A DNA stretch of 20,253 nucleotides from a virus. Under the pieces are notes generated by a model, which saw nothing but the letters and a program-made list of their open reading frames with translations, did not search any database and was not told the origin of the DNA. This document shows, piece after piece, positions 1 through 5,744 of the stretch. Each line of letters opens with the position of its first letter. The first letter of the stretch is position 1. The DNA lies in IMG/VR virus record IMGVR_UViG_3300043775_001393, positions 1 to 20,253 of that record. The stretch is one strand, 5' to 3'. Made by a program: the position numbers and the translations under genes.

Positions 1-1
1 G

Positions 2-1264
2 TCTACAGTTAAAAGAAAAACACAAAATGAACATCTAACAGAAGCTAGAGCAGCTAAAGGTAAAGATCTATCACCAAAATGGGATGGATGTGACGAATGG
101 GATACTAGAACATTCAGTTTAAACTTCCACTGGGCTATGAAGTATTATAACATCGAGAAATCTGCCAAGGATTTAAAACCAGCAGTTATCAAATGGATGG
201 GATTAAACGGATTCACAACCGACCAAATAGATATTTACAAGAAAGGTGCTGATTGGCGTTCTAATACATCAATTGGTGGTATAGCCAGTTGCTTATTAAA
301 AGGGATGCCGGCACAACGTGATGATTTCAATAACGGCGCTGATACTTCGGTGTGGCTAAGAACACGAATCCTTGAAATTATCGATGATTGTAATAAAGAC
401 ATTCAAGAAGAATCAGAAGATGTCAAACCTGCAGCACCTGTTAACATTCAAGAAAGACTAAAAGATATTAGTCTAAGTATGACCAATGAGTTAGAAGAAG
501 CAATTGAAACTTGGATTGAAAGCCCAGACACCTTCAATCCAAAAGCATTCAATATTCATAATTTGTTAAAAGGTAAGTCTGCTAAATCAAGCCACGTAAG
601 AATCATCAAGGATTATTACACACCAATGTTAACTGAATTTGAAGAGTTAGCCGGTCCAGCACCTGCTAAACCAGCAGATTACGACGAACCTGTTATATCA
701 GACGAAGAAGAAACAATCGAAGATCCTTATTTAAAAGAAAAGGATATCTATGACCAACTAAAAGAAGGTTATAAACAACGTACTAAAAAGAATATCACAA
801 GTATTCTAAACTTCTTGAAAGATATCATGAGTGCATGTGATATGATTATTCAAGAAGATAAAGCCAATAGAGTACCACGTGTTAAAAAGGCAGTCTCCAA
901 AGAGAAACTAGTTGAAAAACTAAACTACTTGAAAACAGATTCCAATTCTAAGTTAGTATCTATTAATCCAGTAACTATTATTGGTGCTGCTATACTATGG
1001 TGTTACGATAGCAAAACTAAGAAGTTATTCAGGTATCTAGCTGATGAGATAGACGGACCATTAGGTGTCAAAGGTACTACTATAATAGGTTACGACCCAA
1101 ATAAATCGATTGGTAAAACAATCAGGAAACCAGCCGAACAACTGGCAATATTCAAGGCCGGTAGTAAGACTGCGATTAACAAGTTCTTTGATAGTCTGAC
1201 TACCGTTGAAATAAAGGCAAATGGTAGGATAAATCCCAATCAGATACTTGTTAAAGTACATTAA
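2..1264 (+). CDS. Conserved phage protein of unknown function, 5' end outside the window
   Basis: The reading frame is open from base 2 to a TAA at 1264, so the gene starts upstream of the window; the first internal Met (137) is not a convincing start because coding sequence continues before it. The 421 visible residues contain no catalytic motif or membrane segment that I recognise. Near the N side is a compact basic, Trp-containing segment (KDLSPKWDGCDEW, then KDLKPAVIKWM), followed by an acidic, Pro/Ala/Glu-rich linker at about bases 620-740, and then a basic C-terminal half with IGAAILWCYD and an RYLADEIDGPLG stretch. From memory it resembles hypothetical proteins common in T4-like phages of marine bacteria, but I cannot assign a role. 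A strong terminator follows directly and the next gene has its own promoter, so this is the last gene of its transcription unit. Confidence 0.75.
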   Translation, partial: STVKRKTQNEHLTEARAAKGKDLSPKWDGCDEWDTRTFSLNFHWAMKYYNIEKSAKDLKPAVIKWMGLNGFTTDQIDIYKKGADWRSNTSIGGIASCLLKGMPAQRDDFNNGADTSVWLRTRILEIIDDCNKDIQEESEDVKPAAPVNIQERLKDISLSMTNELEEAIETWIESPDTFNPKAFNIHNLLKGKSAKSSHVRIIKDYYTPMLTEFEELAGPAPAKPADYDEPVISDEEETIEDPYLKEKDIYDQLKEGYKQRTKKNITSILNFLKDIMSACDMIIQEDKANRVPRVKKAVSKEKLVEKLNYLKTDSNSKLVSINPVTIIGAAILWCYDSKTKKLFRYLADEIDGPLGVKGTTIIGYDPNKSIGKTIRKPAEQLAIFKAGSKTAINKFFDSLTTVEIKANGRINPNQILVKVH

Positions 1265-1268
1265 CTTT

Positions 1269-1298
1269 AAAACCCAGACTTAAAAATCTGGGTTTTTT
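1269..1298 (+). terminator. Rho-independent terminator after the first gene
   Basis: A 10-bp perfect stem (AAAACCCAGA at 1269-1278 pairing with 1287-1296), an 8-nt loop and a run of six T at 1293-1298. It lies four bases past the stop codon at 1264. Confidence 0.9.
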
Positions 1299-1300
1299 GT

Positions 1301-1329
1301 TTGACATCGTGTAATTAATAAGTTAGTAT
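1301..1329 (+). promoter_or_regulatory. Sigma70-like promoter for the uvdE operon
   Basis: TTGACA (1301-1306), a 17-bp spacer and TAGTAT (1324-1329) fit a host vegetative promoter. Transcription would begin near 1336, which is downstream of the ATG at 1330. That excludes the longest possible start for uvdE and favours the ATG at 1360. Confidence 0.7.
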
Positions 1330-1359
1330 ATGCCCAACTTAAACCAACCAGAGAACATC

Positions 1360-2364
1360 ATGAGAATAGGATTTGCTTGTAAATACGTTCAACAAACGTC
1401 AAAAGGCGTAGTCAACGTACCAGAATTAAACATGGGTACTACTACAATCGCTTGGCTTAATCGTCAATCACGGGCAGTAGCAGAACAAAAACTAACTGAT
1501 TTAATGCAAGCTAACTTAACTGCTACCTATAAGTTAGTTGAGCGTGTTAGCCAATTACCAGAATCTTTACGTATGGTTCGTATCGGCTCTGATGTACTAA
1601 CTGCTTATACGCATGCCGATTATCGCAATTTTTACCAACAACCCGATGTTATCAACTACTTAGAACAAGGATTCAGCAAGATTGGCAATCTAGCACGTGA
1701 AAAGCAAGTTAGATTGAGTTTCCACCCAGGTCAGTTCTGTTGTATTGTCAGTGATAGACCAGAAGTCGTTGATAGTTCACTCGAAGAGCTAGAATACCAT
1801 GCAAATATGGCACGCTGGATGGGCTATGGTCGATCTAAATTAGATTTTAAACTCAACGTACACCTTAGTGGTAAGTTAGGCTCTGATGGCTTCGATGCAG
1901 CTTGGAATCGCATGAGTCCAGAACTTAGAAATACCCTAACCTTAGAAAACGACGAGTATCAAAAAGGTCTCGATGAACTTTTAGTTCTAAAAGATAAGGC
2001 AGGCATCGTGCTTGATATTCATCATCATTTGATTATGACTGGTGAGTATATCAAAGACACAGATCCACGAATCCAGCATGTTATTGATAGTTGGCAGGGT
2101 GTTAGACCTGTTATTCATTACAGTCAATCTAAAGAAGAGTTTTTAGGTAAATACAGGGATATACCAGCAATGGATACTCTATTGCTGGAATCAAATAAAA
2201 GTAAACTTCGTGCACACAGCGATATGTTCAATAACACCAAAATTAACGACTGGGCTTTGACTCATCTTAGTTGGGCTGATATTATGTGCGAAGCAAAATC
2301 AAAAAACCTAGCATCTCAACAACTTTTCAACCAATATGAAGAAAATAACCGTATTATGCGTTAA
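1360..2364 (+). CDS. uvdE: UV damage endonuclease (UvdE/UVDE family)
   Basis: A 334-aa TIM-barrel endonuclease that nicks DNA 5' of UV photoproducts and some other lesions, starting an excision pathway independent of UvrABC. Family blocks run in order: MRIGFACKY at the start, RIGSDVL, SFHPGQF (metal-binding His), NVHLSGKLG, LTLENDEY (Glu), VLDIHHH (Asp/His), IHYSQSK and LLLESNKSK (Glu). Length and motif order match complete bacterial and phage UVDE proteins. I chose the ATG at 1360 because MRIG is the conserved family start and because the ATG at 1330 lies at the -10 box of the upstream promoter. No strong Shine-Dalgarno is visible. The 3' end overlaps the glycosyltransferase gene by 29 bp, so the two are probably translationally coupled. 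It likely protects phage DNA in sunlit water (inference). Confidence 0.93.
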   Translation: MRIGFACKYVQQTSKGVVNVPELNMGTTTIAWLNRQSRAVAEQKLTDLMQANLTATYKLVERVSQLPESLRMVRIGSDVLTAYTHADYRNFYQQPDVINYLEQGFSKIGNLAREKQVRLSFHPGQFCCIVSDRPEVVDSSLEELEYHANMARWMGYGRSKLDFKLNVHLSGKLGSDGFDAAWNRMSPELRNTLTLENDEYQKGLDELLVLKDKAGIVLDIHHHLIMTGEYIKDTDPRIQHVIDSWQGVRPVIHYSQSKEEFLGKYRDIPAMDTLLLESNKSKLRAHSDMFNNTKINDWALTHLSWADIMCEAKSKNLASQQLFNQYEENNRIMR

Positions 2365-3034
2365 ATTTGGAACTGCTTACTCCACCGATTACGTGATTAG
2401 ATTGCGTAATATGATAGCTAGATACTTAACCGTTCCATATGAATTCGTTTGTCTAACAGATGATCCAACACCAATCGAAGGTGTTAGACTTATCGTACAA
2501 CCAACCGCAGATTATAAACGTGGTTGGTGGTACAAAGTCCATATGTTCGACCCTAATTTACAAGTTGAAGATACTATCCTATATTTCGACTTAGATGTTG
2601 TTATCACTGGTAATATTGATAAGTTGATATCGAAAGCAGGAAACTTCTATGGTATTCGCGACTTCAATCGTAAGTTCAACAAGGACTACAAATGTTTAAA
2701 TAGCTCAGTTATGTCATGGTCACATGGTGATCATGGTATTATATGGGAACAATTTAAAAAACTACCAGAAGAAGCAATGCGAGTTCATGGCGACCAAGAT
2801 TGGATATGGCGGATTGCTAAGTCTAAAATTACTTTCTGGCCTGATTCATGGATACAAAGTTACAAATGGGAAGTTCGTAATAGAAATGAGTTAGTAGTAA
2901 CCGATGGTAAACGAAACTTCGAGTCTATAGTAGACAACCCAGTTATATCAAACGAATGCTGTGTATTAGTATTCCACGGCGAACCAAAACCACACGAAGT
3001 TCAAGACCAGTTTATTATTGATAACTGGGTATAA
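2336..3034 (+). CDS. Glycosyltransferase, GT8-like (GT-A fold)
   Basis: A 232-aa protein predicted to transfer a sugar from a nucleotide-sugar donor. GT8/GT-A signatures appear in order: N-terminal beta strand ITVLCVKFG, the metal-binding DxD in YFDLDVV (residues 83-89), LNSSVMSW (121-128) in the place of the family's NAG-type motif, GDQDW (152-156), and the C-terminal FHGEPKPHE (213-221), which matches the GT8 HxGxxKPW-type motif. There is no signal peptide or membrane helix, so it should act in the cytoplasm. It begins inside uvdE and has no clear ribosome binding site of its own. A phosphomannomutase-like enzyme lies three genes downstream, so the pair may make and use an activated hexose for DNA, virion or host-envelope modification; the acceptor is unknown. 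Confidence 0.82.
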   Translation: MKKITVLCVKFGTAYSTDYVIRLRNMIARYLTVPYEFVCLTDDPTPIEGVRLIVQPTADYKRGWWYKVHMFDPNLQVEDTILYFDLDVVITGNIDKLISKAGNFYGIRDFNRKFNKDYKCLNSSVMSWSHGDHGIIWEQFKKLPEEAMRVHGDQDWIWRIAKSKITFWPDSWIQSYKWEVRNRNELVVTDGKRNFESIVDNPVISNECCVLVFHGEPKPHEVQDQFIIDNWV

Positions 3035-3044
3035 GGAGATTGAA

Positions 3045-3158
3045 ATGTTAAGAAAGTTACTAGAAGCATTGGTTGCAGCAACCATTTTAAAAGTTAAAGA
3101 AGTCGATTACAGACGGCCATATGTAAGATCGGTGGTTGTTATCGAAAGATGGAAATAA
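3045..3158 (+). CDS. Small 37-aa protein of unknown function
   Basis: A short ORF with an excellent ribosome binding site, AAGGAG at 3033-3038, seven bases before its ATG. The peptide has an N-terminal helix of alternating hydrophobic and basic residues (MLRKLLEALVAATILKVKEV) followed by a basic tail ending in ERWK. The helix is amphipathic rather than a clear membrane span. Its stop overlaps the start of the next gene by 10 bp. The strong RBS and the tight packing make it a credible gene even though it is short; it might also serve as a leader for the following gene. I recognise no family. Confidence 0.65.
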   Translation: MLRKLLEALVAATILKVKEVDYRRPYVRSVVVIERWK

Positions 3159-3442
3159 CAACCGTGGACTTCCAACGGTGGTTTTTGGAAGGTATTCTGA
3201 AATCGAATGTATGTAAAATCAGATTTACCAGGGTATCTGGTGGAATTAGTACAATGCGTTGTACATTAAAACCAGAATACATCCCGGAATATACCGGTGA
3301 TACTGAGAAGTTAGCAGTAGCTAATCGCATGAGGCAAGTCAATCATATTCTTGCAGTTTGGAATATTGATAAGAATGGATGGCGTTGTTTTAAAATTGAA
3401 AACTTAATAGATATGGAGATAGTAGATGCATTACCTATTTGA
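3149..3442 (+). CDS. WYL_2/DUF2693-like small beta-barrel protein
   Basis: A 97-aa protein resembling the phage DUF2693 family (renamed WYL_2, Sm-like/SH3-type beta barrel). The recognisable pieces are CKIRFTRVSGGI, MRCTLKPEYIPE (about 36-47) and ILAVWNIDKNGWRCFKIENL (about 67-86); the last is the family's most typical block. Members are common as tiny genes in T4-like phages, and their function is not established; a nucleic-acid or ligand-binding role is only inferred from the fold. It overlaps the gene before by 10 bp and the phosphomannomutase gene after by 17 bp. Confidence 0.7.
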   Translation: MEITTVDFQRWFLEGILKSNVCKIRFTRVSGGISTMRCTLKPEYIPEYTGDTEKLAVANRMRQVNHILAVWNIDKNGWRCFKIENLIDMEIVDALPI

Positions 3443-4121
3443 TGTGGATGGAACATTAACCCCAAGCCGAGAAAAAATCAATCCAGCATTTGGTCATTGG
3501 TTTCTAGGATTTGCACGATCACACGACGTATCACTTGTTTCAGGTGGTGATTATCAGAAAACCTTAGAGCAACTAGGTCCTGAAATAGTAGATGCAGCCA
3601 AGTTCATATTCAGTTGTTCTGGTAATGTTATTCGCGAAAACGGTGAAATACTACATGAACATTCTTGGTCAGTACCAGAACCCGTACTGGATTACCTAAA
3701 ATCTGAATTATTCACAAGCCCATACGAAGAACGTTTCGGTAAGCATTTTGAACATCGCACAGGTATGCTCAATTTTTCTATCGTTGGTAGAAATGCAAAA
3801 GGTCGCGATAGACTAGATTACTATCACTGGGATTTGAAGAACGGTGAGCGTGCTAGAATAGTAAACACCATCAATGATACTTGGCCTGACTTACATGCAG
3901 TTGTAGGTGGCGAAACTAGTATTGATATAGCAAGTATTGGTGCGGATAAATCACAAGTACTAGAATGGATTAAGGGTGATATCCTCTTTATCGGTGATAG
4001 AACTGACCCAATAGGCAATGATTATCCATTGTCTTGTGCTACAGTCGAACAACGTCGAGGATCGTTTGAGACTGTTACTAGTTGGAAGGATACGTGGGAA
4101 ATACTCAAGAATATTGATTAA
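3426..4121 (+). CDS. Phosphomannomutase-like HAD enzyme (eukaryotic PMM type)
   Basis: A 231-aa HAD-superfamily protein most like eukaryotic phosphomannomutase (PMM2/SEC53), which interconverts mannose-6-phosphate and mannose-1-phosphate for GDP-mannose synthesis. Motifs: nucleophile block FDVDGTLT (5-12, Asp6 and Asp8), motif II Ser in SGGD (39-42), cap block RTGMLNFSIVGRNA (111-124) equivalent to the PMM2 RNGMLNVSPIGR segment, GGETSIDI (161-168), Lys175 in GADKSQ, and the metal-binding GDRTDPIGND (190-199). Length is slightly below the usual 245 or so. It overlaps the preceding gene by 17 bp and ends at a bidirectional terminator. A plain HAD sugar phosphatase is possible, but the cap motif argues for the mutase. 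Together with the glycosyltransferase at 2336-3034 it suggests a sugar-modification module (inference). Confidence 0.85.
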   Translation: MHYLFDVDGTLTPSREKINPAFGHWFLGFARSHDVSLVSGGDYQKTLEQLGPEIVDAAKFIFSCSGNVIRENGEILHEHSWSVPEPVLDYLKSELFTSPYEERFGKHFEHRTGMLNFSIVGRNAKGRDRLDYYHWDLKNGERARIVNTINDTWPDLHAVVGGETSIDIASIGADKSQVLEWIKGDILFIGDRTDPIGNDYPLSCATVEQRRGSFETVTSWKDTWEILKNID

Positions 4122-4123
4122 GA

Positions 4124-4146
4124 AAAAGGGGCATTTAGCCCCTTTT
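4124..4146. terminator. Bidirectional terminator between convergent genes
   Basis: AAAAGGGGC (4124-4132) pairs perfectly with GCCCCTTTT (4138-4146) around a 5-nt loop. The T run on the + strand and the A run preceding the stem mean it can stop transcription from both sides, serving the phosphomannomutase gene (+) and the disordered-protein gene (-). Confidence 0.88.
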
Positions 4147-4151
4147 GTGAT

Positions 4152-4652
4152 TTAACGTTTTTTCTTTTTACCGCGTGGTGGTTTGTTCTGAACCGCCTTT
4201 GGTTTGTTATCGGGTTTCTTTGGTACCGATTTTACAACCTCTTGTTCAACTTTAACTTCTACTACCGGTGCGATAACTTCAATAACGGGTTCTGCTACAG
4301 AAACTTCAACAGACTTTTCAACTGTAGTAACTGGTTTCTTAGCAACTGGTTTCTTTTTCACCGGTGCTTTTTGAACAACAGCTTCTACCACTGGTTCGAT
4401 AACAGGTTCAGCAACCGCTTCTACTGCGGGTGCAGATAGTGGCGTAGCAGCACCAACCAATTGTCTAGCCATGATACGTGGTCTAACTGGTTCCGCTGGT
4501 GCTTCAGAAATAACAACAGGTTCTACCACAGCTTCTTCGACCTTGACGTCCGTTTTAGGTGCGCGTGGTTTATACTTACGCTTTGCTTTAACTTCCACTA
4601 CTGGCTCCTCTTGTGGTTCTTTTTTGAAAATCTTCTTGATGAAATCAAACAT
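4152..4652 (-). CDS. Low-complexity, probably disordered basic protein of unknown function
   Basis: A 166-aa protein made almost entirely of Val, Pro, Glu, Lys and Ala, with repeated AEPV/IEPV, KKPV and VEVK blocks and a basic tail (PPRGKKKKR). Only the first ten residues (MFDFIKKIFK) look structured, as a short amphipathic helix that could touch a membrane or a partner protein. Alternating acidic (VEP) and basic (KKP) stretches recall linker regions of TonB or FtsY, but no such domain follows. The start has a good Shine-Dalgarno (AAAGGAGC) about seven bases before the ATG, and CTAAATAC lies about 33 bases upstream of it. It is opposite in direction to both neighbours and flanked by its own terminator. 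The long overlapping + strand frames are composition artefacts. Function unknown. Confidence 0.72.
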   Translation of the reverse strand: MFDFIKKIFKKEPQEEPVVEVKAKRKYKPRAPKTDVKVEEAVVEPVVISEAPAEPVRPRIMARQLVGAATPLSAPAVEAVAEPVIEPVVEAVVQKAPVKKKPVAKKPVTTVEKSVEVSVAEPVIEVIAPVVEVKVEQEVVKSVPKKPDNKPKAVQNKPPRGKKKKR

Positions 4653-4684
4653 GTACTGCTCCTTTGGGGTTTGTTTAAGATAAC

Positions 4685-4692
4685 GTATTTAG
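4685..4692 (-). promoter_or_regulatory. T4-late-like promoter motif for the disordered-protein gene
   Basis: On the - strand this reads CTAAATAC, 6 of 8 bases of the T4 late consensus TATAAATA plus the following C. The same octamer lies before the GIY-YIG gene at 11468-12586 and before the gene at 9896. Confidence 0.4.
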
Positions 4693-4707
4693 TTTAAGCC
4701 AAAAACG

Positions 4708-4716
4708 GATAAATAC
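4708..4716 (+). promoter_or_regulatory. T4-late-like promoter for the virion gene block
   Basis: GATAAATAC differs from the T4 late consensus TATAAATA at one base and sits 32 bp before the ATG at 4749, with AAGGA as ribosome binding site at 4736-4740. There is no good -35 box, as expected for a gp55-type late sigma promoter. Confidence 0.55.
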
Positions 4717-4748
4717 CAGATACATTATACAAACTTAAGGAACTAAAA

Positions 4749-5129
4749 ATGTCAGCACACTCGACAATTGATCACTATGACGGCGACAGAGAGTACCCAG
4801 TGGGAACAGTCGTTATCTTCGGTGGTGAACGAGAAGTCACAATATCAAACCAATACTCAGATACAAGAGTTGCCGGTGTAGTTGCAGCTATTGCAGACCC
4901 AGTACACTTATTCCCTGGATTTAATATCCCAGTGGCTAGTCATGGCAGAGCACCATGCAGAGTAGTAGGTAAAGTTGAAAAAGGTGATCTTCTTGTAACA
5001 TCAAGAATTGCAGGTGTTGCAGTAGTTCCATCTAGTGGTGCAATCGCTGGTACTATTATCGGTAAAGCACTACAAGAGTTCAGTTCTGACCATATTGGAA
5101 CAATAGAAATCGCAGTTGGCTGCGCATAA
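4749..5129 (+). CDS. Virion-associated beta-rich protein
   Basis: A 126-aa, Gly/Val-rich beta protein. The block YPVGTVVIFGGEREVTISN, then TRVAGVVAAIADPV, PVASHGRAPCRVVGKVEKGDLLVTS and a closing AGTIIGKALQEF...IGTIEIAVGCA match a domain I know from structural and fibre proteins of T4-like phages, where it usually ends a longer protein. Here it stands alone. It begins the virion block, downstream of a late-type promoter and with AAGGA eight bases before the ATG, and the next gene follows after 12 bp. The exact place in the particle is not known; baseplate or fibre attachment is a guess. The sequence is not close enough to peptidase G2 domains for me to call autoproteolysis. Confidence 0.7.
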   Translation: MSAHSTIDHYDGDREYPVGTVVIFGGEREVTISNQYSDTRVAGVVAAIADPVHLFPGFNIPVASHGRAPCRVVGKVEKGDLLVTSRIAGVAVVPSSGAIAGTIIGKALQEFSSDHIGTIEIAVGCA

Positions 5130-5141
5130 ACAGGATATAAC

Positions 5142-5744
5142 ATGACTATAACCACCATTAACATAGGTAACAATGCAAACGACGGCTTGGGTGATAACCT
5201 AAGAACTGCATTTGAAAAAGTAAATGCTAATTTCACAGAGCTTTCGGCAGTTGCAAACGCAATTACCACGGTTAGTATTACTGCACCAGCAAACCCATCA
5301 GGTTATAGCATATTCAAAGGTCTTGATAATTCAACCTTAAACTTTAAAGATTTAGTAGCTGGCCGTAATATTTCATTTAATGAAACTCCGAATTCAGTTA
5401 TTATCTCAAATTCAGCCGCGATGTTCGCTAAGGTTGCAACTGCTACTAGTGAAATAAACGCTGCACTAACTTCGACTTTGAAATTTGCTGGTGATGATGA
5501 CATCAATGTTACACTCACACAACCAATTCCAAGTACCGCAATCCCACCAGGTGAAACGATCCCAGGTATTGTTAATATCAGAAGTAATACGCCAATTGGT
5601 CAAATTATAAAAACGTATGACTTTGGTCAACTTGATAATGTTATACATAACATATTTCAATTATACTTGGCTACTACGGCAATCGATTTTGGTACAGTAA
5701 CTTCACCAAGTTCATTTGCCATTGACATGGGTACTATAGTCTGA
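5142..5744 (+). CDS. Virion structural protein with an ANDGxGD/KVNxNF N-terminus
   Basis: A 200-aa protein that opens with the signature NIGNNANDGLGDNLRTAFEKVNANFTEL. This motif marks many phage tail, baseplate or neck proteins and probably forms a short trimeric coiled coil for attachment to the particle. The remainder is Thr/Ser/Asn-rich beta-type sequence. The last 45 residues carry several FDFGT-like elements (YDFGQLDN, IDFGTVTS, IDMGTIV). It starts 12 bp after the previous gene and its stop codon overlaps the start of the 837-aa gene (TGATGG), implying coupled translation. A tail-fibre or baseplate-wedge role is likely, but I cannot assign a T4 gene number. Confidence 0.75.
   Translation: MTITTINIGNNANDGLGDNLRTAFEKVNANFTELSAVANAITTVSITAPANPSGYSIFKGLDNSTLNFKDLVAGRNISFNETPNSVIISNSAAMFAKVATATSEINAALTSTLKFAGDDDINVTLTQPIPSTAIPPGETIPGIVNIRSNTPIGQIIKTYDFGQLDNVIHNIFQLYLATTAIDFGTVTSPSSFAIDMGTIV

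Noticed and set aside
1330-1359. Upstream ATG as start of uvdE
   Set aside because: It overlaps the -10 box of the promoter at 1301-1329 and would precede the transcription start; MRIG at 1360 is the conserved family start.
4242-4697. Several + strand ORFs opposite the disordered protein
   Set aside because: They arise from low-complexity coding on the - strand; one reads into the leader of the - strand gene.
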